A DNA stretch of 64,000 nt, taken from assembly GCA_963793025.1 (NCBI GenBank), contig CAWBYL010000001.1:519391-583390 (forward strand), read 5' to 3'. Below the pieces are notes generated by a model. The model was not told where the DNA came from, searched no databases, and saw nothing but the letters and a program-made list of their open reading frames with translations. Origin of the DNA: CAWBYL01 sp963793025. Lineage in GTDB: Bacteria; Actinomycetota; Acidimicrobiia; Acidimicrobiales; Acidimicrobilacustridaceae. The number at the start of each line of letters is the position of its first letter. The stretch's first letter is position 1. Below, one piece after another: positions 8,398-16,964 of the stretch. The position numbers and the translations under genes were made by a program.

Positions 8398-9342
8398 TCA
8401 CCGGGACGAGCGGCGGGTGAGGACGGAGAGCAGGATGCCGACCGCCACGACCACGATGCCCGACAGCGCCACCAGGATCAGGACGGGGTCGAGGCTCGAC
8501 GTGACCTGGTCGACCACGGTTCGGGAGGCGGCGGCCCCCAGGATCCCGCCGTCGAGTCGGCGCACGCCCTCGGAGCGACCCACCGAGGACGCGCCGGCCA
8601 CCAGTCCGGCTCCGAGGGCCAGCCCGACGCCACCGCCGACCAGGGCGAGGCCCCGGTCTCGGGCCACCACCAGGCCGACACCGGTCGCGACGAGAGCGAA
8701 CACCGGGAGGGCGATGACGGCGACGTCGAGCAGATCGAGGAAGGCGCGAAGCCGGTCGAGGCCGGGAGCGTCGATGAGCTGGACCTGCACGTCGATGCCG
8801 GACAGGTCGATGCCGTCGAGCCAGTCGAAGCCGCGGTCGTGGAGGGCCTGCTGGACCTGCCCCAGCGAGGCAGCCAGGTCGAGGGAGATCCCTCCGCTGT
8901 CCACGCTCGTGAACCGGCCGTTGCCGTCGAGGGCGGCCAACAGCTCCTGGTGGCTCGCTCGGACCGCCGCCTCCCAGACGTCAGCGAAGGCCTGCGTGCC
9001 GACGACCTGGAGGGCCACCTGGTCGACCACGTCGGTCGCGCCCCCGGCGATGGGGTCGGCCAACCGGCCGAGTGGACCGGGCAGCACTCCGCGCAGGCGG
9101 TCCTCGACCCCCGCCGCTGACACCACCTGGACCGCGATCGCCCGGGAGACGTCGTCACGCACCGCCGGATCCTCGACCAGGGCCTTGCTCGTCGCCGCCC
9201 AGGTGTCCTCGTCGCGCAGCTGAGAGCGGGTCCACGCCGCCGCCACCGCACCGGCGACGGCCAGCCCGGCAAGGGCGAGCAGGAGGACGCCGACGATCGT
9301 GCGCCCCGCGCCCGACCGCCCGGGCGATGTTGCCGCGGTCAC
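8398..9342 (-). CDS. Integral membrane protein of unknown function
   Basis: 314 residues. One membrane segment near the N-terminus (residues 15-37), a long extracytoplasmic region of about 160 residues, then three or four closely spaced segments to a basic end RRSSR. The loop includes many VVDQVALQVV-like amphipathic stretches. This layout occurs in actinobacterial integral membrane proteins of unknown role. It lies directly downstream of the Mca gene on the same strand, six bases apart, so the two are likely co-transcribed. Confidence 0.75.
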   Translation of the reverse strand: MTAATSPGRSGAGRTIVGVLLLALAGLAVAGAVAAAWTRSQLRDEDTWAATSKALVEDPAVRDDVSRAIAVQVVSAAGVEDRLRGVLPGPLGRLADPIAGGATDVVDQVALQVVGTQAFADVWEAAVRASHQELLAALDGNGRFTSVDSGGISLDLAASLGQVQQALHDRGFDWLDGIDLSGIDVQVQLIDAPGLDRLRAFLDLLDVAVIALPVFALVATGVGLVVARDRGLALVGGGVGLALGAGLVAGASSVGRSEGVRRLDGGILGAAASRTVVDQVTSSLDPVLILVALSGIVVVAVGILLSVLTRRSSR

Positions 9343-9348
9343 GCCGTG

Positions 9349-10200
9349 CTAGCCGATTCCGGCGAAGAGATCGGTCTCGGGGAGATCCGTGGGCACCCGG
9401 CTCTGGGCCAGGATGTACTCCTCGTAGGGATGCACGGTGCGAGCGACCTCGCGGGGCAGCCCGAACCAGAACGCCGACGTGGGATCGACCTGCGTGGCGT
9501 GGGCGAGCAGCGCTTCGAGCCGGACGTCATAGGTGTCAGCGATGTCGATCGCGGTGGTGACGCGCTCGTCGTGGGACGGACGGTCGAACCACTCGTCGGA
9601 GTAAGGCGACTCGAGGCCGAGCTCGAGGAACTTCTCGTGGGTCGCCTGGACCCGTGCCCGGGACCAGACCGCGTAGTAGAGCTTCAGCGGAGTGAACGCC
9701 TCGCCCAGGTCCGGTCGGAACGCCGGGTCTCCGGCCAGATCGAACGCCGGCAGCGAGATGTCGTGCACCCGCAGGTGGTCGGGATGGGGGTAGCCCTGCT
9801 GGTCGTCGCCGTAGGTGAGGATCACCTGGGCTCGCTCGCGCCGGATGATCTCGACCAACCGGCCCACCGCCTCGTCGAGGTCGGCGTTGGCGAACGCCTC
9901 GGGGCGGGCGTTGGCCTCGGTGTCGGGCATGCCCGAGTCGCGGTAGCCGAGAAGGACGACTTCGTCGTAGCCGATGATGTCGGCCGCCGCCGCCAGCTCG
10001 GCCATGCGCACGGCCGGGAGGTCGGCGCGCACCTCCGGCGTGTCCATGGCCGGGTTGAGTACGTCCCCCTCCTCACCACCGGTGCAGGTCACGAGCACGG
10101 TGCGCACGCCGTCGGCCTTGTAGTGAGCAACCGTGGACGCGCCCTTCGAGGCCTCGTCGTCGGGGTGGGCGTGTACGGAGAGGAGGCAGCGGTCGGCCAT
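9349..10200 (-). CDS. mca: Mycothiol S-conjugate amidase
   Basis: 283 residues from the ATG at 10200. It is a PIG-L/LmbE-fold zinc amidase: the zinc ligands are in HAHPDDEASKG and YPHPDHLRVHD. The extended family-specific stretches TGGEEGDVLNPAMD and GYRDSGMPDT match Mca over the shorter MshB. Mca splits mycothiol S-conjugates into a mercapturic acid and GlcN-Ins, the detoxification step after mycothiol captures electrophiles. Its presence implies mycothiol production and an actinobacterial host. MshB, the biosynthetic deacetylase, is the only serious alternative. Confidence 0.88.
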   Translation of the reverse strand: MADRCLLSVHAHPDDEASKGASTVAHYKADGVRTVLVTCTGGEEGDVLNPAMDTPEVRADLPAVRMAELAAAADIIGYDEVVLLGYRDSGMPDTEANARPEAFANADLDEAVGRLVEIIRRERAQVILTYGDDQQGYPHPDHLRVHDISLPAFDLAGDPAFRPDLGEAFTPLKLYYAVWSRARVQATHEKFLELGLESPYSDEWFDRPSHDERVTTAIDIADTYDVRLEALLAHATQVDPTSAFWFGLPREVARTVHPYEEYILAQSRVPTDLPETDLFAGIG

Positions 10201-10271
10201 CCCTCGCAAGCTACCGGGACGACGGCGGCGCGGCACCGACCCGGCGTGCTCCCGACCTAACCTCGGCGCCG

Positions 10272-10907
10272 ATGCCCCGACCCCTCTCCGCCCCGTCCAC
10301 GCGACGCCCCCGACGGGCGTGCTGCGCCCTGCTCGTCCTCGCCCTGGCTGCCACCGCGGCGACGACAGCATGCGGAACGAGCGGCCGCACCTTGCGCGAT
10401 CCGGCACCCGGCGCCACGGCACCGCCCCGCAAGGGGTCGTCCACGACCACGACGTTCGCGGTGGTGCCCGACGCCCTCAGCATCGTGTCCAGCGAGTGGA
10501 CGCCGGGGGGTGAGATTCCGGTCAGCCACACCTGCGACGGCGTCGACGTCTCACCGCCCCTGACGATCAACGGTGCACCGGCGAGCACGGTGGAGCTGCT
10601 GCTCGTCGTCACCGATCAGGACGCCGCGGGCTACCTGCACTGGGTCGTGGCCGGGATCGACCCGACGACCAGCAACTTCGACGAAGGCCTCTCACCGGCG
10701 GGAGCCCTCGAGATCGTGAACGACTCCGGGTCACCCGACTGGTCCGGCCCGTGTCCACCGTCGGGGACCCACACCTACGACTTCACCGTGTACGCCCTCG
10801 ATCAGCCGTCGGGTCTCTCCCCGACCTCGAGCCGCGAGGACATCGTGGCCGTCGAGAGCACGGCCGTGACCACCGCCGCCATGACCGGGATCTACACCCG
10901 AGCCTGA
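10272..10907 (+). CDS. YbhB/YbcL-type PEBP lipoprotein
   Basis: 211 residues. An Arg-rich start and hydrophobic stretch end in a lipobox TTAC, giving a lipid-anchored protein. After a Ser/Thr linker comes the phosphatidylethanolamine-binding-protein fold, marked by HTCDGVDVSPPL, YLHWVVAGID and GPCPPSGTHTYDFTVYALD. Bacterial PEBPs bind small phosphorylated or anionic ligands; the physiological role is generally unclear. It is divergent from mca, 71 bases apart. Confidence 0.9.
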   Translation: MPRPLSAPSTRRPRRACCALLVLALAATAATTACGTSGRTLRDPAPGATAPPRKGSSTTTTFAVVPDALSIVSSEWTPGGEIPVSHTCDGVDVSPPLTINGAPASTVELLLVVTDQDAAGYLHWVVAGIDPTTSNFDEGLSPAGALEIVNDSGSPDWSGPCPPSGTHTYDFTVYALDQPSGLSPTSSREDIVAVESTAVTTAAMTGIYTRA

Positions 10908-10938
10908 TCTCCCGACCCGCCGGAGGGCCCGCCCGTGG

Positions 10939-11754
10939 TCACGGTCGGGGCTGGGCCAACAGTGCGGCGAGCTGACGTGACTGGGCGAGGAGCTGGCCGT
11001 CGCGCGTCCACAGCTCCCCGTCCTCCTCGCAAAAGCCTCCGGCGCTCGCCGAGGACCGGAATCGGATCAGGCACCAGTCGTCGTAGCCCTCCCGCGGCAG
11101 CGACCGGACGTGCACGGTGAGGTCGACGGTCGTTATCCCCCACCGCCCTCGGATGCGCCCGAACAGGGCGGGCATCCAGGCATCCGTGAACGCGATCAGG
11201 GCGGCGGCGTCGACCGGCTGGCCCTCGGTCAGCCGGAGCCACCCGCCCGTGATCGCCTCGGTGCCGCCGCTGAACGGCGGCGGACCGATGGCCCGGCGGT
11301 ACTCGTAGCGGGAGGCGAGCGCCGGGATCGCCTCCGGAGGGAGGGACGGATCGAAGACCTGTGCCGTCAGGTCCTCGGGCGACGGCACCTCCGGCGCGAC
11401 CACGTCGCAGAACTCCGGACCCGGACGATCGAGGGAGAAGGCGGCGACGGCGATGGCCAGGGCCCGATCACCCTGGGTGAGCCGAGCGGAGACCGACGTG
11501 AGCGAGCGACCGGAGCGCTCCACCGCCACCTCGATGTCGGCGGGGCCGGCGTCGGGCCGGGACAGGTAGTGCACCGTGAACGAACGGCAGGTGCGAGCAG
11601 CGTCGCCCACGGCGTGCTCCAGCGCACGGAACAACAGAGCTCCGACGTACCCGCCGTTGGGGCCGGCCTGGACCCACCAGCCCTCGTCGATCCGGGCCCG
11701 GTAGGCGCCGTCGCCCACCGGAACGACGGCGGTGTCGCGATCGAAGCGGGTCAT
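10939..11754 (-). CDS. Thioesterase-superfamily (TesB-like) protein
   Basis: 271 residues in a double hot-dog layout. The first half has WWVQAGPNGGYVGALLFRALEHA and FTVHYLSRPDAGPADIEV; the second has FTDAWMPALF and TTVDLTVHVRSLP, typical of acyl-CoA thioesterase-like proteins. It would hydrolyse acyl-CoA or bind acyl chains. It is a second, sequence-distinct TesB-like protein in the window, the other ending at 2092. It stands divergent from the protein kinase gene. Confidence 0.85.
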   Translation of the reverse strand: MTRFDRDTAVVPVGDGAYRARIDEGWWVQAGPNGGYVGALLFRALEHAVGDAARTCRSFTVHYLSRPDAGPADIEVAVERSGRSLTSVSARLTQGDRALAIAVAAFSLDRPGPEFCDVVAPEVPSPEDLTAQVFDPSLPPEAIPALASRYEYRRAIGPPPFSGGTEAITGGWLRLTEGQPVDAAALIAFTDAWMPALFGRIRGRWGITTVDLTVHVRSLPREGYDDWCLIRFRSSASAGGFCEEDGELWTRDGQLLAQSRQLAALLAQPRP

Positions 11755-11825
11755 GTCGGGAACCTACCGCCAACCACGAACCGCCATTGACAGACCACCC
11801 ACGGCGCGGGGTAGGTACAGCTGTC

Positions 11826-13088
11826 ATGGCTGGATCGTCTCCCTTCGACAGCGCGCTCATCGCTGGGCGCTACCGACCGGTTCGTACCATCGGACGGGGT
11901 GGGATGGGTGAGGTCTTCGAGGCGGTCGACGAACGCCTGGGACGGTCCGTGGCGGTGAAGGTCGTGACCGCGACCGATGCCGCGACGGCTGAACGCCTCC
12001 GGGCCGAGGCTCTCTCGCTGGCACGGCTCCAGCACCCGAACATCGTGTCGGTGTACGACACCGGCGAGCACCAGGGCCGCCCGTTCGTGGTCACCGAGTT
12101 GGTGACGGGCCAGTCGCTCCACCACCTTCTGGCCAACGCAGGCACCCTCGAGCCCGAGCGGGTGCAGCGAGTCGGTGTCGAGATGGCTGCGGCGTTGGCC
12201 TGCGCTCACGACCACGGGATCGTCCACCGTGATCTGAAGCCGGCAAACATCTTGCTGGCCGAGCCGGGAGGCGCCGCTCGTCTCATCGACTTCGGTATCG
12301 CCTCGTCCGAACACGCGGCCGGTCTGACCTCGACGGGTCTGGTGATCGGCACACCGGCCTACCTCTCACCCGAGCAGGTCCAAGGACGGCGCGCCCGACC
12401 GTCCTCGGACATCTACAGCCTGGGCCTGGTCCTCCTCGAGGCCCTCACCGGGACCAAGCCCTTCCCCGGAACGGCCATGGAGTCGGCCGCCGCTCGGGTG
12501 GCCGCTGACCCTCCGATCCCCGAGGGTGTGGGCCCGCGGTGGCAATCCATCCTCGCGGCCATGACGGGACGCCGACCCGAGGACCGGCCCACCGCCGCCG
12601 TCGTGCGAAGCCGTCTGAGCGGCGACGACGACGGATGGGCCACGACCTGGCCCGGCACGGCGGGCGACGCCGCTCCGACCGAGCCACTACGGCCTGACCC
12701 CACGCTGGTGATCCCGTTGTTCCCCGACTCCGCGCACGAGGACGATCCCAAGCGCACCGGGCGGCGAGCAGTCCTGCTCCTCGCTGCGGCCGCCGTCGCG
12801 TTGCTGGCCCTGGCCGGGATCGCAGCTCTCGCCGCCCGAGGACCGGCGGCCACCAGCGACGACCTCGACGTCGTGGACAACAGGCCCGACCCCACCAGCA
12901 CGGTCGTGTCCCCGACCACGGTCGCGGCGTCGACCACCCCGGCCCCCACGACCACCACCGCCCCCACGACCACCACCGCCCCCACGACCACCACCGCCTC
13001 CACGACCACCACCGCCACTGCCGAGCCACCGGGCAAGGGCAAGGGCGGTGAGCAAGGCAAGGAAGGCGGCAAGGGGAAGCCCGGCTAG
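11826..13088 (+). CDS. Transmembrane serine/threonine protein kinase
   Basis: 420 residues from ATG 11826, preferred over a TTG at 11787. A complete Hanks-type kinase domain is present: glycine loop IGRGGMGEV, Lys45, HRDLKPAN with Asp136, DFG at 155-157, GTPAYLSPEQ. It is followed by a linker, one membrane segment at 314-338 and an exterior Thr/Pro-rich stalk. The stalk ends in a Gly/Lys-rich tail instead of PASTA repeats. The kinase would sit inside with a flexible outer tail. Closest in layout to actinobacterial Pkn kinases without a sensor domain. Confidence 0.95.
   Translation: MAGSSPFDSALIAGRYRPVRTIGRGGMGEVFEAVDERLGRSVAVKVVTATDAATAERLRAEALSLARLQHPNIVSVYDTGEHQGRPFVVTELVTGQSLHHLLANAGTLEPERVQRVGVEMAAALACAHDHGIVHRDLKPANILLAEPGGAARLIDFGIASSEHAAGLTSTGLVIGTPAYLSPEQVQGRRARPSSDIYSLGLVLLEALTGTKPFPGTAMESAAARVAADPPIPEGVGPRWQSILAAMTGRRPEDRPTAAVVRSRLSGDDDGWATTWPGTAGDAAPTEPLRPDPTLVIPLFPDSAHEDDPKRTGRRAVLLLAAAAVALLALAGIAALAARGPAATSDDLDVVDNRPDPTSTVVSPTTVAASTTPAPTTTTAPTTTTAPTTTTASTTTTATAEPPGKGKGGEQGKEGGKGKPG
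12942..13013 (+). repeat. Four 18-base tandem repeats coding APTTTT
   Basis: Three identical 18-base units and a fourth with one change code the Thr-rich outer stalk of the kinase. The unit length is a multiple of three, so copy changes keep the frame and only alter stalk length. Confidence 0.9.
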
Positions 13089-13095
13089 ACGGGCC

Positions 13096-14289
13096 TCACC
13101 AGGAGTCGGGTGCGTCCAGGAGGTCGACCCGCCACTTCATCCCGGTGCGGAGAAGGGGGCGGTGGAAGCGAGCACTCCGGTCGCTCGACCACCTCGCCTC
13201 CGGGGCACCGACCAGGGCGCACAACCCGAGGAGGGCTTCGTCGTAGTTCACCCGCCAGCCGGCGTAGTCCCGCCACGCCTGCTCCCGGTCGACCCGCACC
13301 GGCACGCCGGCGAGCTCGAGCTCCTCGACGAGCTCGTCGAAGTCGGCTCGGGAGATCGAGATCGGATCGTTCGGTCTCGGATCCTCCGGGGTGCGCAATC
13401 CGTAGTAGCTCGCGATAGATCGCAGGGCGAGAAAGCCGGCCCGGAGGGTGAGGGGGGCCTGGGGCTCACGCGGGAGGTCGAGGGCGGAGTGGGCGAGGGC
13501 GATGGTGTCGAGGACACTTCCGGCCGTCGTGATCCACGAGCTGGTGGCCCGCTTGGACCGGAAGAGGGCCAGGGAGGGCTGGGAGGTGTGGCTCTCCTCC
13601 AGCTCCTCGAACCAGGTCTCCCACCCCTCCCAGATGGTGCCCAGGCGCGACGTCCAGTCGATGGCGTGCAGGCGCATGATGAACGTCGCCGGGGACGGGG
13701 GTGATCCGGCCCGGACCTCGAGCTTCAACACCTCCGTCTCCCGTCGCGAGAAGCTCCCGTAGATCGTCGGCAGGTAGGTGATCAACAGCGCCACCACACC
13801 CAGGCCGAGGAGGGCTTCGCCGACCACGAGCACTGTCGTCGCCGTGTTCGGTGCCGGGGCGAAGCCGAGGGTGGTGATCGACGAGCCCGACAGGCGAAGT
13901 GCGTTGCGGATGTCGAGATCGGACACCGCCCACAGCATCGGCGTGAAGGCGGCGATGATCCCGAGGGCCCACACCAACGCCAGGGTCACCAGGGCCATCG
14001 GCGCGTAGCGGGACAGCACCGCGTGGCGGCGCTCGGCGTCGTGGTGGCGCTCGGCGAGGGGCGAGTAGACGGCCCGCATGCAGAGGAACAGCACACGGGT
14101 GATCAGGACCTGCTCCCCGCGGGGGACGACCACCGTGCGGATGGCTGACCGGAGCACGGCCTGCAGGAGGAAGAGCCCCACTGCGAAGGCAAGGACACGT
14201 ACGGCGATCACGTCGAGACCTCGTCCACCGCAGGAGCCTACGCAGGGCGGGTGGAGACGATGCCCGTCGTCGCCCCACGGTCGGCTCAT
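13096..14289 (-). CDS. Pore-loop (potassium-channel-like) membrane protein
   Basis: About 397 residues from ATG 14289, with GTGAGGA ten bases upstream. Membrane segments lie near residues 25-45, 83-105 and 140-162. Between the last two is SGSSITTLGFAP, which looks like a K+ channel pore helix and selectivity filter (T-T-x-G-F/Y-G) with the second Gly replaced by Ala. The C-terminal 200 residues are cytoplasmic, with conserved-looking helices (WEGWETWFEELEESH). It is probably an ion-channel-like protein with altered selectivity. It is divergent from the glycosyltransferase and convergent with the kinase. Confidence 0.7.
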   Translation of the reverse strand: MSRPWGDDGHRLHPPCVGSCGGRGLDVIAVRVLAFAVGLFLLQAVLRSAIRTVVVPRGEQVLITRVLFLCMRAVYSPLAERHHDAERRHAVLSRYAPMALVTLALVWALGIIAAFTPMLWAVSDLDIRNALRLSGSSITTLGFAPAPNTATTVLVVGEALLGLGVVALLITYLPTIYGSFSRRETEVLKLEVRAGSPPSPATFIMRLHAIDWTSRLGTIWEGWETWFEELEESHTSQPSLALFRSKRATSSWITTAGSVLDTIALAHSALDLPREPQAPLTLRAGFLALRSIASYYGLRTPEDPRPNDPISISRADFDELVEELELAGVPVRVDREQAWRDYAGWRVNYDEALLGLCALVGAPEARWSSDRSARFHRPLLRTGMKWRVDLLDAPDSW

Positions 14290-14378
14290 CGAGACGGTAT
14301 CCTCACTCTCCGTGGTCGAAGCGGTATCGCGGACCCCCCCATCCCTCATCTGCCCGGCGGGCACCATCGGAGTCAGCA

Positions 14379-15392
14379 ATGAACGACGCAGTCACGGTGG
14401 TCGTCCCCACCCGTTCCCGGCCTGTCCTGCTCCGTCGGACCGTCTGCAGCATCCTCGACCAGCAGGGTGCCGACGTGTCGGTGATCGTGGTCGACGACGC
14501 CAGTCCGGAACCTGTTGCGGACTCACTCGCCGACATCGTCGATCTGGTCGGGTCACGGCTCACCGTGTTGCGCCGTGAGCATTCCGACCGCGTGTCGATG
14601 GTCCGCAACCTCGGGCTGAGCGAGGTGAGCACGCCGTGGGTCGGGTTCTGTGACGACGACGACCTCTGGGCGCCCACCAAGGTGGCCGACCAGTTGACGG
14701 CGATGGCCGACGCCGACACGGGTTGGTCCTGCAGTGGCGCCGTCGCCGTCGACCCCGCTCTCGAACCCATCTACGAAATGGCGGTACCAGATCCGGTGGG
14801 GCTCACCGCTCGTCTGCTCAGGATGAACGTGATCCCCGGTGGCGCGTCGAGCGTGATCGCCTCGACCGATCTGGTTGAACAGTTGAACGGCTTCGATCCG
14901 GACCTCAACGCCGACACCGACTGGGACATGTGGATCCGGCTGTCCGAGCTCGCTCCCCTCGCCGTGGTCGATCGGCCCCACGTCGCCTACCTGGTCCATG
15001 ACGGATCAATGTCGCTCGACACCGGCCACCTCGAGGACGAGATCGACCGCATCGTCGCCAAGCACAGCCAGCGGGCCGAGGAGCTCGGGGTGAGCCTCGA
15101 TCGCGCCGAGTGGCTCGACCACCTCAGCTACGTCCAGCTTCGGGCCGGGGCACGGGTGGCCGCGGCCCGGTCGACCCTCGATTCGGCCCGCTCCGGGGGT
15201 GGCTACCGCCGACTGGCCACCGCCGCACTGTCCCTGGTCAGCCCGACCCGGACGCTCGCGCTTCGCAACAAGCGAGCCCGCCAGCACTCGGACCCGCTGG
15301 CCCTCGCCGAGGTGAGAGGATGGATCACCCGCTACCGCACCACCGCGACGCTGCTCCCCGAGAGCGGCAAGGGCCAGCCCCCGGTCGCCTGA
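14379..15392 (+). CDS. Family 2 glycosyltransferase
   Basis: 337 residues with a GT-A fold. The nucleotide-sugar site is seen as VTVVVPTRSRP, VIVVDDASPEP and the metal-binding WVGFCDDDDLW. A later acceptor-side segment is GFDPDLNADTDWDMWIRL. It would transfer a sugar to cell-surface polysaccharide or glycolipid. No other sugar-pathway genes are adjacent, so the product is unknown. About 80 C-terminal residues are helical and basic. The short intergenic region is shared with the divergent channel-like gene. Confidence 0.92.
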   Translation: MNDAVTVVVPTRSRPVLLRRTVCSILDQQGADVSVIVVDDASPEPVADSLADIVDLVGSRLTVLRREHSDRVSMVRNLGLSEVSTPWVGFCDDDDLWAPTKVADQLTAMADADTGWSCSGAVAVDPALEPIYEMAVPDPVGLTARLLRMNVIPGGASSVIASTDLVEQLNGFDPDLNADTDWDMWIRLSELAPLAVVDRPHVAYLVHDGSMSLDTGHLEDEIDRIVAKHSQRAEELGVSLDRAEWLDHLSYVQLRAGARVAAARSTLDSARSGGGYRRLATAALSLVSPTRTLALRNKRARQHSDPLALAEVRGWITRYRTTATLLPESGKGQPPVA

Positions 15393-15437
15393 CGGCCACG
15401 CGACGCGCCACCCCGGAGCCCGTGGGAGGCTGTCGCC

Positions 15438-15728
15438 ATGCACCCGGCCGAGCGCGTCCGATTCGTGACCGAGACGGCCCGGGCGGTGCTCGCCGGCCGG
15501 CTCGACGCCGACGAGGCGGCAACTGCGTTGGCCCTGCAGGCCGAGCAGCTCACCGGGCTCCTCCGCTCCGACCGCAACGACGTCACCCGCTCCGAGTGCG
15601 ACACCGTCGCCACCCAGCTGCGGCTGCTGGCCGAACAGATCGCCGACACCGATTCATCGGCGGCGACCGTCGACGCCCGCAGGGCGATCGCCGACACGAT
15701 CGGCACGCTCGCCCAGTCGTTGCGCTAG
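15438..15728 (+). CDS. Small helical hypothetical protein
   Basis: 96 residues from ATG 15438, with GGAGG nine bases upstream. The protein is all-helical and acidic, with heptad-like runs at ADEAATALALQAEQLTGLL and TQLRLLAEQIAD. No Cys and no membrane segment. It sits between the glycosyltransferase and the alcohol dehydrogenase on the same strand. Family and function are not recognised. Confidence 0.7.
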   Translation: MHPAERVRFVTETARAVLAGRLDADEAATALALQAEQLTGLLRSDRNDVTRSECDTVATQLRLLAEQIADTDSSAATVDARRAIADTIGTLAQSLR

Positions 15729-15777
15729 AACCAGACGTGGCCGCGCAGGGCGTGCGGATCTCTCTCGGGGGTGGCAG

Positions 15778-16821
15778 ATGAAGGCGTTCCAGCTCATCGG
15801 TGGATCGGCCGATGTCGATCAGACGACCGCGCTCAACGAGGTCTCCCAACCTGACCCAGGCCCCGGACAGGTGCTGGTCCGCATCGGCGGCGCCGGCGCA
15901 TGCCACAGCGACGTGAGCCTCATGGAGTTCTCGGCCGGGGGCCGGCGCGAGACTCCGATGACGCTCGGCCACGAGAACGCCGGCTGGATCGAGGCGTTCG
16001 GTCCCGGCACCCTCCCGACTCCCGGACTCGAGGTCGGTGCGCCGGTCGCCGTTTACGGCGCCTGGGGGTGCGGCCAGTGCATCAACTGCCGCAAGGGCAT
16101 GGAGAACTACTGCCTCAACATCAGCGCCAGCGGACCAGGTCTGAGCGTCGACGGCGGCATGGCCGAGTACCTCCTCGTTCCGGCCCCGCGGTACCTCGTC
16201 CCACTGGGCGACATGGCGCCCGCCGACGCCGCGCCGCTGACCGATGCCGGCCTGACGCCCTATCACGCCATCAAGCAGTCGCTGTCGGTCTTGGTCCCCG
16301 GCTCGTACGCCGTCGTCATCGGCGCCGGTGGACTGGGCCATCTTGCCGTGCAGTTCCTCAAGGCGCTCTCGCCGGCGACGGTGATCTCCGTCGACCAGCG
16401 GGAGTCGGCCCTCGCCGTGGCCGCCAAGGTCGGCGCCGACCACACCGTGGTGGCGGGGCCCGACGCCGCCGAGGAGATCCGCCAGCTCATGGGCGGTCGC
16501 GGCGCCGAGCTGGTGCTCGACATCGTGGGCTACGACGACACCATGGCCCTCGGCGCCGCGGTGGCGGCCCCCCTCGGGCGCTTCACGGTGGTCGGCGTCG
16601 GTGGCGGAACCCTGCCGTTCAACTTCTTCTCCTTCCCATACGAGTGCTCGGTGCAGAGCACCTACTGGGGCAGCATCACCGAGCTACAGGAGCTCTTCGC
16701 TTTGGCCCGCTCCGGCGGCTTCGAGGTGCATGCCGAGCAGTACCCCATCGCCGAGGCCGCCGAGGTCTACCGCAAGATGGTCGGCGGAACCCTGCAGGGC
16801 CGCGCCGTCATCGTCCCCTGA
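15778..16821 (+). CDS. Zinc-dependent alcohol dehydrogenase
   Basis: 347-residue medium-chain dehydrogenase. Catalytic zinc ligands Cys42 and His65/Glu66 lie in ACHSD and GHENAG. The structural-zinc lobe Cys98, Cys101, Cys104 and Cys112 is complete. The Rossmann motif is GAGGLGHLAVQFLK, with the Asp of VISVDQRE favouring NAD(H). It oxidises alcohols or reduces ketones; the sequence resembles actinobacterial secondary-alcohol or carbonyl reductases. It is convergent with the SDR gene across a hexamer repeat and hairpin. Confidence 0.94.
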   Translation: MKAFQLIGGSADVDQTTALNEVSQPDPGPGQVLVRIGGAGACHSDVSLMEFSAGGRRETPMTLGHENAGWIEAFGPGTLPTPGLEVGAPVAVYGAWGCGQCINCRKGMENYCLNISASGPGLSVDGGMAEYLLVPAPRYLVPLGDMAPADAAPLTDAGLTPYHAIKQSLSVLVPGSYAVVIGAGGLGHLAVQFLKALSPATVISVDQRESALAVAAKVGADHTVVAGPDAAEEIRQLMGGRGAELVLDIVGYDDTMALGAAVAAPLGRFTVVGVGGGTLPFNFFSFPYECSVQSTYWGSITELQELFALARSGGFEVHAEQYPIAEAAEVYRKMVGGTLQGRAVIVP

Positions 16822-16850
16822 CCGGGCCGGCCCGCCCCCCGGCGCCCCGC

Positions 16851-16898
16851 CGATCCCGATCCCGATCCCGATCCCGATCCCGATCCCGATCCCGATCC
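16851..16898. repeat. Eight perfect copies of hexamer CGATCC
   Basis: 48 bases made of eight uninterrupted CGATCC units, placed 30 bases after the dehydrogenase stop and running straight into a large hairpin. Each unit carries a GATC tetramer. No coding frame of note uses it. Confidence 0.97.
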
Positions 16899-16952
16899 GA
16901 AACGATGCGCTCCTCGCGTGCCAGAGCACGCGAAAAGCGCATCGTTTCGGAT
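16895..16952. terminator. Compound hairpin between convergent genes
   Basis: Outer arms at 16895-16911 and 16936-16952 pair perfectly over 17 bp. Inside, CGCGTGC (16915-16921) and GCACGCG (16926-16932) form a second 7-bp stem around a CAGA loop, separated from the outer stem by a 3/3 bulge. It lies between the two convergent stop codons, so a bidirectional terminator is the simplest reading. It lacks a clean T tract. Confidence 0.7.
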
Positions 16953-16964
16953 TGGGGTACGGGG

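Noticed and set aside
9349..10200. MshB in place of Mca
   Set aside because: The extended stretches after the first zinc motif fit Mca better; a definite decision needs a phylogeny.
11787..11825. TTG start for the kinase
   Set aside because: The ATG at 11826 gives the normal distance to the glycine loop.
16851..16898. Hexamer array as CRISPR-like repeat
   Set aside because: Units are six bases with no spacers and no cas genes.
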